Shown here in pieces: positions 20,375-28,749 of a DNA stretch of 64,000 nucleotides. Source of the stretch: an uncultured Clostridia bacterium (GTDB taxonomy: Bacteria; Bacillota; Clostridia; Christensenellales; UBA1242). The notes below the pieces were generated by a model. It searched no databases, was not told the DNA's origin, and worked only from the letters and a program-made list of their open reading frames with translations. Position 1 is the first letter of the stretch, and every line of letters begins with the position of its first letter. A program made the position numbers and the translations under genes. Location of the stretch: NCBI GenBank assembly GCA_947366895.1, contig CANBBP010000002.1:62001-126000 (forward strand), given 5' to 3'.

Positions 20375-21145
20375 ATGCATTTTTATGTTATTAAATCAAG
20401 AACTTTAAAAATAATGGCTTTTATGCTTTTAGTTTGTGTTACTCTAGCAATTAATTGGGGTGGTGGAGATGCTTTAGCGGGAGTATTTTTCTATAAACAA
20501 GTAAGAAAAGTTCCTATTTATTGTGTAGAAACAACAAATAAAGATATTGCAATATCATTTGATGCAGCATGGGGAAGCGATAAAACAGAAGATATTATAA
20601 ATATACTTAATAGTAATGATGTTCAAGCTACTTTCTTTTTGGTTGGTATGTGGGTAGATAAATATCCTGAAATGGTGAAGAAAATAGATGAAGCTGGTTT
20701 TGAAATAGGTACTCATAGTAACTTGCATCCTGATATGTCTAAACTAAGTGCTGACCAAATAAAAATGGAATTAGAAACTTCGGTTAAAAAGATAGAAGAT
20801 ATAACAAATAAAAAGGTAAAAGTTTTTCGTCCTCCTTATGGAGCATATAATAATACCTTACTTGAAATTGCTGATAGTTTAAGTTTAAAAACTATTCAAT
20901 GGGATGTAGATTCTCTTGATTGGAAAGGCATAACAAGTTCGCAAATAGCCTCAAATATTATTTCTAAGGTTAAACCAGGCTCAATTATACTTTGTCATAA
21001 TAACGCAGATCATATTGTTGAAGCATTGCCTGCAGTTATCACTGCTTTAAAATCACAAGGTTATAATTTTGTTAAAATGAGCGATTTGGTTTATGAAAGT
21101 AACTATACAATTAGTTCAACAGGAAAACAAATAAAAAATAAGTAA
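20375..21145 (+). CDS. pdaB: Polysaccharide deacetylase, PdaB-like
   Basis: This is a carbohydrate esterase 4 (NodB) enzyme. Its closest recognisable group is sporulation protein PdaB, which shares the short N-terminal MHFYV.. stretch, a membrane anchor (~12-36) and the core. Motif order: catalytic Asp63 in FDAAWGSDK, zinc site His114/His118 in THSNLHPDM, then RPPYGAYN, WDVDSLDWK and the histidine motif ILCHN near the end. The protein should face outward from the membrane and act on cell-wall glycan, in PdaB's case during spore formation. It is 256 aa, the normal length. It is followed after ~20 bases by the SSB gene. Confidence 0.85.
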   Translation: MHFYVIKSRTLKIMAFMLLVCVTLAINWGGGDALAGVFFYKQVRKVPIYCVETTNKDIAISFDAAWGSDKTEDIINILNSNDVQATFFLVGMWVDKYPEMVKKIDEAGFEIGTHSNLHPDMSKLSADQIKMELETSVKKIEDITNKKVKVFRPPYGAYNNTLLEIADSLSLKTIQWDVDSLDWKGITSSQIASNIISKVKPGSIILCHNNADHIVEALPAVITALKSQGYNFVKMSDLVYESNYTISSTGKQIKNK

Positions 21146-21167
21146 TTACACGGAGGGAAATTTAAAA

Positions 21168-21863
21168 ATGAATTACGAATTGATGGAAAACAATAAAGTT
21201 TTTTTGAAAGGGGAGGTAGCATCAACACCAATTTTTAGTCACGAAGTTTTTGGAGAAGGTTTTTATGAACTTAATTTAAAAGTAAAAAGGTTATCCGATA
21301 ATTTTGACATTATTCCTATTACTGTGTCTGAGAGATTATTAGGTGATAATGCTTTTGATGTGGGTAAAATGGTTGCTATTAAAGGTCAATTTAGAAGTTA
21401 TAATAAAGTTGTTGAAAATCGCAGCAAGTTGCTTTTAACTGTTTTTGTTAGAGAACTTATTGAACTTGATGATGGGATTAATCCAAATATTATTGAACTT
21501 TCAGGTTTTATTTGTAAGGAACCTATTTATAGAACAACTCCTTTTAAAAGAGAAATTTGTGATGTTTTGTTAGCTGTCAATCGTGCATATAATAAATCTG
21601 ATTATCTTCCTTGTATTGCATGGGGCAGAAATGCAAGATTTGTAAAGAATATAAAAATAGGACAAAAAGTTAGTATAATAGGAAGAATTCAAAGTAGAGA
21701 ATATCAAAAGAAAGTAAATGAAAATGAGAGTTTAGTTAAAACTGCTTATGAAATATCTATTAGTAAAATAAGATTAGATGGGAATGAAGAAAAAGAAGTA
21801 GACCTTTTAAATTTAAATGATGCTGCCATTTCTTCTGAACTTGAAGAAGTTAATGAAGGTTAA
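21168..21863 (+). CDS. Single-stranded DNA-binding protein with two OB folds
   Basis: Two SSB-like OB folds occur in tandem: residues ~1-95 (KVFLKGEVASTPIFSHEVFG then GKMVAIKGQFRSYNK) and ~105-200 (IIELSGFICKEPIYRTTPF, LPCIAWGRNARFVKN, GQKVSIIGRIQSREYQKK). The second repeat is the better match to bacterial SSB. The acidic C-terminal tip present in canonical SSB (ending DIPF) is missing; the protein ends in a Glu-rich tail instead. This is therefore probably an accessory SSB-like protein and not the main replication SSB, although two-OB proteins of this sort are known in Clostridia. The start follows CGGAGGG. Confidence 0.8.
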   Translation: MNYELMENNKVFLKGEVASTPIFSHEVFGEGFYELNLKVKRLSDNFDIIPITVSERLLGDNAFDVGKMVAIKGQFRSYNKVVENRSKLLLTVFVRELIELDDGINPNIIELSGFICKEPIYRTTPFKREICDVLLAVNRAYNKSDYLPCIAWGRNARFVKNIKIGQKVSIIGRIQSREYQKKVNENESLVKTAYEISISKIRLDGNEEKEVDLLNLNDAAISSELEEVNEG

Positions 21864-21990
21864 AATATAAAACTTATATATTTATCAAATTTAATTAGTT
21901 TTTATATTTTTTAAACGTTATTTAATTTTAATAACTTTTATAAAACAAACTTTTAATAATTATTTTTAGAATTTATTAGAAAGAATATCG

Positions 21991-22021
21991 AAAAAGAAAG
22001 ACTTATGCCTTTCTTTTTTTT
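21991..22021 (+). terminator. Terminator after the SSB-like gene
   Basis: AAAAAGAAAG pairs with CTTTCTTTTT across an 8-base loop, followed by Ts. It separates host genes from the phage-derived module. Confidence 0.75.
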
Positions 22022-22259
22022 TATTTTTTATTAATATATGTCTTTATATAGAAGTATTAAAAAAACAAAAAAATATGGTTAAAACCTGTTTAATATGACA
22101 TTAGATGACATAATAAGGGTGTTAGTATAGTACATATGTTCGATAAAGTTGTTTTTGGAACTAGAAATTACTTTATGAATAATTTGAACATAGAATTTTA
22201 AGAAATTTAATTTGGATGCGAAATTTCAAAAATATTTTATGTTTATTAAAGGGGGTATT
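22022..22259. other. Leader region of the phage-derived module
   Basis: This AT-rich non-coding stretch precedes the sigma-like activator. It holds a TATAGT (22126-22131) that could serve as -10 and an overlapping LexA-like palindrome. No att-like repeat or tRNA was recognised. Confidence 0.5.
22129..22142. promoter_or_regulatory. LexA-box-like operator upstream of the virion module
   Basis: AGTACATATGTTCG matches CGAACATATGTTCG at 12 of 14 positions and overlaps a possible -10 (TATAGT). It lies ~118 bases before the first gene of the phage-derived module. Function is inferred. Confidence 0.45.
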
Positions 22260-22817
22260 ATGAATATTGAAATATGGTGTAAATCTTTTTTATCTATATA
22301 TAACATTATCCCAAATCTTATAAGCAGTATAGATAAATTAGTTTACCTAAAGAGTGTGTCATCTTCGGGATTTTCTTTTAATAGTGTAGATGATACATTT
22401 AGTCAAGTTGAAAAAATTGCTGCTTTAACACAAAAAAAAGTAAATTTAATTAACCTAAAAATTTTATGTGATGAAATATTACTTGAGATGAATAATATTG
22501 ATAGTAAATTAATTATGTTGAGGTATATAGATAAACTTCCATGCGAAAAAGTTATTGAACTTATGAATTTATCTAGAAGAACATATTTTAGAAAACTATC
22601 TAAAGCTTTAAAAAGTTTTGAATTAATGTTATATAGTAAAATTTTAAAAAATAATATTTTATATAGTAATTTTATTTCAGATGATTTCTTTAATGATATA
22701 TTTGAAAAGATAAATGTAATTGAACAAAAGATTGCTATTAATAAAGAAATTAATATTTCAAATTATTCTAATTCGTTATGCAATATGATATTAAAACAAA
22801 TGAAAAAAGCCTTTTAA
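22260..22817 (+). CDS. Phage-type sigma-70 region 4-like transcription activator (ArpU/DUF1492-like)
   Basis: The central part carries a sigma region 4-like helix-turn-helix: LIMLRYIDKLPCEKVIELMNL then SRRTYFRKLSKAL. Small proteins of this kind (ArpU and relatives) control late or packaging genes in Gram-positive phages and usually sit just before the terminase genes, as here. I chose ATG 22260 because AAAGGGGG lies directly before it; the ORF-track start at 22212 lacks a ribosome-binding site. The resulting protein is 185 aa. Family membership is by motif only. Confidence 0.65.
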   Translation: MNIEIWCKSFLSIYNIIPNLISSIDKLVYLKSVSSSGFSFNSVDDTFSQVEKIAALTQKKVNLINLKILCDEILLEMNNIDSKLIMLRYIDKLPCEKVIELMNLSRRTYFRKLSKALKSFELMLYSKILKNNILYSNFISDDFFNDIFEKINVIEQKIAINKEINISNYSNSLCNMILKQMKKAF

Positions 22818-22924
22818 AAATTAATTTATTTTTATATAATTTTTACTAAGACTTTTTCTATTTATTGTTACATAAATTTAATTTTTAAATTAGTTTATTA
22901 TAAATTTAATTTTAATATTTATAG

Positions 22925-23767
22925 TTAAATATCGTTATCATCAATTATTCTTTGTATCTTATTTATAGTTCTATTTTTAATTTTTCGCTTTTTATTTTCT
23001 TGTGGTTTAATTTTTGGCTTATTATCTTTTTTATTTGTTATATTAAAAGGTTTAAATAAAAGGTATACAAGTAAAAAACAAGGTAAGGTTACAAGTAAAA
23101 CTAATATTACTTTTAGGAAGGGAGACATATCAACTAAGTTATATAAAAAACTATCATCATTATCTAAAAATGGTTCACTAATTTTTGTTACTACTTCATA
23201 ATTATCCTCAAAATTATTTATATCACATAATCCTCCATATAAGTAGCCACTACATTCGTTAGTTTTACAAAATAGCCATATATAACCTCTATTTTTAATT
23301 TGTTCATCTCCTATCATTTGACCATAGTAGCTTAACTCCTGCATTACATTAACTTCACCTTGTTTAATTGGATTATTACTTTCAAAGGTTGAAGATACAA
23401 CATTTGTTCCGTCACTAGAGTATACCCAAAATTTTGCATTATCTGGATATGGTTTTTGAGGAGTTTCTGCAACTGGACATACTTCACTTTTTTTAACATA
23501 TCCAACAACATCTTTATATTGTGCTTTATAATAATTACTATCTATATTTGAAACAAGTAAAACAAAATACGATTTTGGTAATTCAAAATATGCATTGCTT
23601 AGTTCCGTAGAATTAGCATTTTTATAAAGATAAACTCCGCTTGTTTCAACTCTTGCATAAACAAATTTTGTGTAGTTTTTTGCATACACATTAAGAGGAG
23701 AAGAAAATCCTAAAATAAAGACAAAAATTAAAAGAATTTTTATACCAAAAATAAATTTACTTTTCAT
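22925..23767 (-). CDS. Secreted or membrane protein with SH3-like domains
   Basis: A signal peptide (residues 1-~29, ending NVYA-K) precedes two SH3b-like beta segments (~33-95: YARVETSGVYLYKNANST, YKDVVGYVKKSEVCPV; and ~105-190). A membrane helix follows (~215-240: FLKVILVLLVTLPCFLLVYLL), then a very basic cytoplasmic tail. It is likely anchored with its SH3 domains outside, perhaps touching cell wall. It is the only minus-strand gene within the phage-derived region and is not a recognisable virion gene; it may be a host or moron gene. A region with repeated TATAACTAAAA motifs separates it from the terminase gene. Confidence 0.7.
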   Translation of the reverse strand: MKSKFIFGIKILLIFVFILGFSSPLNVYAKNYTKFVYARVETSGVYLYKNANSTELSNAYFELPKSYFVLLVSNIDSNYYKAQYKDVVGYVKKSEVCPVAETPQKPYPDNAKFWVYSSDGTNVVSSTFESNNPIKQGEVNVMQELSYYGQMIGDEQIKNRGYIWLFCKTNECSGYLYGGLCDINNFEDNYEVVTKISEPFLDNDDSFLYNLVDMSPFLKVILVLLVTLPCFLLVYLLFKPFNITNKKDNKPKIKPQENKKRKIKNRTINKIQRIIDDNDI

Positions 23768-23795
23768 ATCAATTCCTTAAAAATAAAAAAGATTT

Positions 23796-23911
23796 TTTGT
23801 TTTTAGTTATATAACTAAAATTAATAAAAAAATTATTTAATATTGTAAATTTTTTATTTTATCTTTAATGTAATTTATAATTATATTTTACTTTTTATAA
23901 CTAAAAACAAA
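23796..23911. repeat. Inverted and direct repeats between SH3 gene and terminase
   Basis: TTTGTTTTTAGTTATA (23796-23811) is the exact reverse complement of TATAACTAAAAACAAA (23896-23911). The left arm also forms a 20-bp palindrome (23801-23820), so the motif TATAACTAAAA occurs three times in a divergent promoter region. This is consistent with an operator array or a large hairpin. Confidence 0.55.
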
Positions 23912-23944
23912 TTAACTTTTATTGTCGTAAAGTGGTAAGTTTTA

Positions 23945-25375
23945 ATGAAAGATATTATTTACAAATTACAAAAAATTTATAACGAGTTAAATTTAAGAGC
24001 TTATAAAAATAAATTATCTAAATATAATACAGGTAAAAAAGTGCATTTAAAGCAGTTAGCATTTCATAAATGCGAAAAAAGAAATAGGTGGGTATTTGGT
24101 GGTAATAGAAGTGGAAAAACCGAATGTGGAGCAGTAGAAAGTATTTATCTTGCAAGAGGTAACCACCCTTATAAACAAAATAAAAAAAATGTAGAAGGTT
24201 GGGTAGTAAGTTTATCTACGCAAGTTCAAAGAGATGTTGCTCAACGCAAAATATTATATTATCTAAACCCCGATTGGATAGTAGATATTGTTATGCTTAG
24301 TGGAAGGAAAGACTATGCAGAAAACGGTGTAATAGATTATATAAAAATAAAAAATGTATTTGGTGGAATTTCAAAAATAGGTTTTAAAAGTTGTGACCAA
24401 GGTCGTGAAAAGTTTCAGGGTACAAGTTTAGATTTTGTATGGTTTGATGAAGAACCTCCAAAAGAAATTTATCTTGAATGTCGAATGAGGGTTATGGATA
24501 GATGTGGAGAAATATTTGGAACGATGACTCCGCTTAAAGGATTAAGTTGGGTTTATAATGAAATTTATCTTAATGAAAGTGCCAATCCTGAAGTGTGGTA
24601 TGAGCAAATTGAATGGGAGGATAACCCTTTTTTAGATGCTCAGGAGATTAAACTTATAGAAAGCAGTTTGAGTACCGAAGAACTGGAAAGTCGCAAATAT
24701 GGGCGATTTATGGGGGCTGAAGGACTTGTATATAAAGAATTTAATGAAAATATTAATGTTATAGAACCTTTTAATGTTCCTACAAACTGGTATGATAATA
24801 TATCAATAGACCCTGGATTAAATAATCCTTTGTCAGCTCATTGGTATGCCATTGATTATGATGGAAACATTTATGTAATTGCAGAACATTTTGATAAAAA
24901 TAAAGATATAGAATATCATTCAAATAGGATAAAAGAGATATCAAAAAAACTAAATTGGCATACAAATTACAATGGAAAAATTACTGCTTTAATTGATAGT
25001 GCGGCAAACCAAAAAACTCTTGCAAGTTTAAAAAGTGTTGCTGAATTATTTTATGAGCATGATATTCAAGTAGATACAAAAGTAGATAAGGATTTATTTA
25101 CTGGTATTGCAAGAGTAAAAGGTTATCTTAAAAATGCTGAGGGAGAAAGCAAATTATTTATATTTAAAAATTGTGTAAATATGATAAGAGAGTTTAAATC
25201 ATATTTTTGGGGAGATGGAGATAAGCCTATAAAAAAAGATGACCACTGTTTAGATGAACTTAGATATTACATTATGTCTAAACCTAAACCAGAGCATAAG
25301 ATTGAACAAAAAACTATTTTAGAAAAGCATAAAGAAAAGTTAATTAAAAAAAATAAAAGACTGCACAAAATTTAA
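23945..25375 (+). CDS. terL: Phage terminase large subunit
   Basis: This is the packaging motor and nuclease of a tailed phage. The N-terminal ATPase has Walker A GGNRSGKT at residues 52-59 and a Walker B ending in DFVWFDEEPP, followed by the coupling motif GTMTPLKG. The C-terminal RNase H-like nuclease begins around SIDPGLNNPLSAHW and has further acidic positions (TALIDSAA and the DDHCLDELRYY near the end). All expected catalytic acids seem present at 476 aa, so the gene looks intact. The ribosome-binding site is weak. It heads the structural cluster that follows. Confidence 0.92.
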   Translation: MKDIIYKLQKIYNELNLRAYKNKLSKYNTGKKVHLKQLAFHKCEKRNRWVFGGNRSGKTECGAVESIYLARGNHPYKQNKKNVEGWVVSLSTQVQRDVAQRKILYYLNPDWIVDIVMLSGRKDYAENGVIDYIKIKNVFGGISKIGFKSCDQGREKFQGTSLDFVWFDEEPPKEIYLECRMRVMDRCGEIFGTMTPLKGLSWVYNEIYLNESANPEVWYEQIEWEDNPFLDAQEIKLIESSLSTEELESRKYGRFMGAEGLVYKEFNENINVIEPFNVPTNWYDNISIDPGLNNPLSAHWYAIDYDGNIYVIAEHFDKNKDIEYHSNRIKEISKKLNWHTNYNGKITALIDSAANQKTLASLKSVAELFYEHDIQVDTKVDKDLFTGIARVKGYLKNAEGESKLFIFKNCVNMIREFKSYFWGDGDKPIKKDDHCLDELRYYIMSKPKPEHKIEQKTILEKHKEKLIKKNKRLHKI

Positions 25376-25473
25376 AAATGTGTTTGTCTTTTTTAATTAC
25401 TAAAATGTGACAAATTTTTAATAATTATTTTTTTAACTACAAAATTTAAATTATCAAAATAGGAGGTGGAAAG

Positions 25474-25821
25474 TTGAACAATAGTATAAAAAAATTAAAT
25501 AAAAAATATGAGAAATTAGATTGTGAAAGTAATGATGAATTATTAAAAAAAACCTTATTAAAAAAAGCTCGAGGATTTATTATTGAAGAAATAGTAGAGG
25601 AAAGTGTAAAAAATGATGATGGTTCAGGCTTAAGTTTGGTAAAGCGAAAAACAACTACTAAAGAAATTCCACCAGATATGAATGCAATAAAATATTTGCT
25701 TGAAATGGAAAGTTTAAATGATAATAGATATTCAACAATGACCGATGAAGAGTTAAAGCAAGAAAAAAGAAATTTACTGAAACTTTTAAAAGAGGAGGAA
25801 GAAGGAAATGAAGGTAACTAA
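25474..25821 (+). CDS. Small phage protein, possibly terminase-small-subunit related
   Basis: This 115-aa acidic/basic mixed protein starts at TTG behind a strong AGGAGGTG. The central segment (KKARGFIIEEIVEE, then TTTKEIPPDMNAIKYLLEM) resembles the C-terminal part of some Gram-positive terminase small subunits, where a similar Lys-Glu-x-Pro-Pro-Asp phrase occurs. The N-terminal HTH expected for a full small subunit is not obvious, and the gene follows rather than precedes terL. I treat TerS as a possibility only. Confidence 0.55.
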   Translation: MNNSIKKLNKKYEKLDCESNDELLKKTLLKKARGFIIEEIVEESVKNDDGSGLSLVKRKTTTKEIPPDMNAIKYLLEMESLNDNRYSTMTDEELKQEKRNLLKLLKEEEEGNEGN

Positions 25822-26029
25822 AACTACAGGCATTTGTTATGAATGTAAAAAAGAATTTAAAGAAGGCTATGAAATAAATTTTAATAAAAAATTCTTTAAT
25901 AAGGTTAGATTATGTTCTTGCTGTGCTTGTTCACTCTATTCTAATTTTGCAAGTGTGTTTGTACCAAAAAGTCCTAAGAATATAAACATTAGAACTAATA
26001 AAGAAAACCATAAAATAAAAAATAAATAA
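25808..26029 (+). CDS. Small zinc-ribbon-like phage protein, 73 aa
   Basis: The protein has CxxC pairs (GICYECKK and LCSCCAC) that could bind one zinc ion. It overlaps the previous gene by 14 bases and has GAGGAGG at a normal distance. Its function is unknown. The tight overlap suggests it belongs to the packaging operon. Confidence 0.55.
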   Translation: MKVTKTTGICYECKKEFKEGYEINFNKKFFNKVRLCSCCACSLYSNFASVFVPKSPKNINIRTNKENHKIKNK

Positions 26030-26051
26030 GAAAATGTTAAGAGGTAAAAAA

Positions 26052-27935
26052 ATGAAGAGAACAAAAATAACTTACTGCGAAGATTTAGTAGAAGAAGTTA
26101 AACAAGATTTTATTAAAAGACAAAATGAAAGAAAAAGTTTTGAAGCGAAGTGGAGACTAAATAATAATTTTATAATTGGCAATCAATATGCAAGTATAAA
26201 TTCTTTAAGTGAAGTTGAAGAATATGATAAACAATATTTTTGGCAGGAAAGAGAAGTATTTAATCATATTGCTCCTATTATAGAAAGTAGACTTTCAAAG
26301 TTGTCAACAGTCAAACCTAAAATGAATGTTTTGCCTTCAAGTAGTGAAGAAGCTGATTTAAAAGTTGCTAGGCTTAGCAAGGATATTTTATCTAGTGTTT
26401 ATGAGAAACTTAATTTAAAAAGTGTAATTTCTCTTGCTACTCAATGGAGTGAAATAACAGGAACAAGTTTTTATAAAATAGTATGGAATGGAAATGCAGG
26501 CAGGGCTGTTTATGTAGATAGCAATAAAAAAATTAATGAAGGAGAAGTTGAAGTAGTTGCAGTTCCTCCTTATGAAATTTATCCTGAAAGCAGTGGCTGT
26601 GCAACTCTTGATGAATGTTTTAGTTTAATACATGCAAAGGCCTATAATGTTAGAGATATAAGAAATATTTGGGGCGTTACAGTAGAAGGGCAAGATGTTG
26701 ATACTTTTAATTTATCTCAAATTTCTAACATAGGTGGGTTAGGTTATAGAGGTAACTCTAGTAAGGTTACTAATACTATTAAACATAATCACGCAATTGT
26801 AATAGAAAAATATATTTCTCCAACAGAAGACTTTCCAAATGGTAGGCTTATTGTTGTGTGTCAAGATAAACTATTATTTAATGGTGAATTGCCTTATATA
26901 AATTCAGCAGGTAATAAAAGAGGATTTCCATTTATTAGACAGGTATCTATTGAAAATCCTGGTTGCTTTTGGGGGACTAGTGTTATAGATAGAATTATTC
27001 CTATTCAAAGGGCTTACAATGCTGTAAAGAATAGAAAGCATGAATATTTAAATCGTTTAAGTATGGGAGTTATGACTGTAGAAGATGGAAGTGTTGACAC
27101 CGAAAATTTAGAAGAAGAGGGTCTTTCTCCTGGTAAAGTTTTAATTTATAGACAAGGTAGTAATCCTCCGAAAATGATGCAAACTCAAGAGATTCCTTCA
27201 GAATTTCAAAAAGAGGAAGAACAATTGTTGTCTGAGTTTAGTGAAATTAGTGGTGTTAGTAATATTATGACTACCACAAGTTGGAATCATAATTTAAGTG
27301 GTACAGCAATCGAACTTATGGTTGAACAGGATACTGCTAGACTTTCAGCTACTATTGAAAACATTAAAAATGCAGTAGAACAAGTGGCAAAACAAATTCT
27401 TAAATTATATAAACAATTTGCCATAACTCCTAGATTATTAAAAATATCAAATACTAATGGAGATTGTGATGTAGCCTATTGGTCAAAAAGTGATTTAAGC
27501 GGTGAAGATATTGAGTTTGCAAGTGAAAATGATACAGGTGGAAGCCTATCATCAAGACAAGAACAAATTATTCAATTACTATCACTTGGTCTTTTAAGTA
27601 ATAATGAAGGTAAAATTAGTGATAGTGTTAGAGTAAAAATTTTAGAAATGTTTGGCTTGGGAGAGTGGGAAGGTTCTACTGATGAAAGTGTATTACAAAA
27701 AAACTATGCTGATAACGAAAATTTAAAATTATCTGAAAATGAAGAATATGAGGTTGAAGTTTTAGAAATACACAATCATGAAATGCATATAAGTAGACAC
27801 ATTGCTTTTATGTTAGATAAACAATTTGAAAATGCTAAAAAAAGAAATCCTAAAATAAAAGAAATATTTTTAAGTCATATACGTGAACATAAAAAACTTT
27901 TAAAAATTAATAATGAAAATATTATTAATAACTAA
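26052..27935 (+). CDS. Phage portal protein (P22-like)
   Basis: The portal is a dodecameric ring through which DNA enters and leaves the capsid. The protein has the layout of P22-type portals: an early CxxWRxNxxF-like region (SFEAKWRLNNNFIIGNQYA), central beta parts, then a GTSVIDRIIPIQRAYNAVKN helix and a SGTAIELMVEQDTARLSATI stretch before a long stem helix. ATG 26052 follows AAGAGGT and is preferred to 26034, which has no ribosome-binding site; the protein is then 627 aa. A P22-like portal points to a short-tailed (podovirus-like) ancestor, in agreement with the hub protein downstream. Confidence 0.88.
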   Translation: MKRTKITYCEDLVEEVKQDFIKRQNERKSFEAKWRLNNNFIIGNQYASINSLSEVEEYDKQYFWQEREVFNHIAPIIESRLSKLSTVKPKMNVLPSSSEEADLKVARLSKDILSSVYEKLNLKSVISLATQWSEITGTSFYKIVWNGNAGRAVYVDSNKKINEGEVEVVAVPPYEIYPESSGCATLDECFSLIHAKAYNVRDIRNIWGVTVEGQDVDTFNLSQISNIGGLGYRGNSSKVTNTIKHNHAIVIEKYISPTEDFPNGRLIVVCQDKLLFNGELPYINSAGNKRGFPFIRQVSIENPGCFWGTSVIDRIIPIQRAYNAVKNRKHEYLNRLSMGVMTVEDGSVDTENLEEEGLSPGKVLIYRQGSNPPKMMQTQEIPSEFQKEEEQLLSEFSEISGVSNIMTTTSWNHNLSGTAIELMVEQDTARLSATIENIKNAVEQVAKQILKLYKQFAITPRLLKISNTNGDCDVAYWSKSDLSGEDIEFASENDTGGSLSSRQEQIIQLLSLGLLSNNEGKISDSVRVKILEMFGLGEWEGSTDESVLQKNYADNENLKLSENEEYEVEVLEIHNHEMHISRHIAFMLDKQFENAKKRNPKIKEIFLSHIREHKKLLKINNENIINN

Positions 27936-28011
27936 TTATAAATAATTTACAATAATACAAAATCAAAGTTTAAATAAAAAGAAAAAAATAAAAGAATTAG
28001 GAGAAAATTTT

Positions 28012-28650
28012 ATGAATAATGAAAATAACAATCTGGAACAACTTTTACAAGTTTCTAGCCAAAGTGAAGAGGTTTCACAAGATAATATAAATAGGGTGGA
28101 AGAAATAGATGAAAGCTCCAGATTTGGAAAATTCAAAAATGCTGAGGCACTTTTAGAGGCTTATAATAATTTACAAAGCGATTATACAAAAAAGTGTCAA
28201 ATGCTAGCTCAAAAACAAAAAGATGATAAAACGGAAAATGCAACAGCACCCGAAAGTGATTCTTTTAACTGGGCAGAAAATGCAAAAGATTTTTTTGAGA
28301 AAAATGAAAGAGCTAAAAAATATGAAGATAAACTTGCTAGAATAATTGTTGAAGACAAGGAAATTGCAGGTAGCACTAACCCCTTAAACAATGCATGGAA
28401 TAAGTTTATAAGTTCAAAATTTTTAGAAGAAGAAGATTTAGTAAACAATGAAAGTTTTTTGCAAAAATATATTTTCAACAATGATTTTATAAAAAATAAA
28501 ATTATAAAGGATTATTTTAATTCTTTACATTTTGCAAATAGTCCGACTTTAATTAGTAGTCAAAAGGGAAGCGAAAGTGTTTTAAGCCCTGTAACAAAAC
28601 CTAAGACTATTAAAGAAGCTCGTAAAATTGTTGAAGATATGTTTAATTAA
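28012..28650 (+). CDS. Probable capsid scaffolding protein
   Basis: Position between portal and major capsid, 212 aa length, acidic and strongly helical composition, and the phrase SRFGKFKNAEALLEAYNNLQ (a form common at the start of Gram-positive phage scaffolds) support a scaffold role. The end is basic (KPKTIKEARKIVEDMFN), as expected for the capsid-binding helix of scaffolds. AGGAG precedes the ATG. The call rests on context plus one motif. Confidence 0.7.
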   Translation: MNNENNNLEQLLQVSSQSEEVSQDNINRVEEIDESSRFGKFKNAEALLEAYNNLQSDYTKKCQMLAQKQKDDKTENATAPESDSFNWAENAKDFFEKNERAKKYEDKLARIIVEDKEIAGSTNPLNNAWNKFISSKFLEEEDLVNNESFLQKYIFNNDFIKNKIIKDYFNSLHFANSPTLISSQKGSESVLSPVTKPKTIKEARKIVEDMFN

Positions 28651-28749
28651 TCTTTGTTTTTATTTGGTATTAAGGTTTATTAAAATATTTTATTTAATAC
28701 TAAAAAAATCAAAGAACTAAAGATTTATTAATTAAGGAGAAAATAATAA

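Noticed and set aside
22022-22259. Phage attachment site
   Set aside because: No repeat shared with the right flank near 33.8-34.0 kb was found by eye, and there is no tRNA or integrase.
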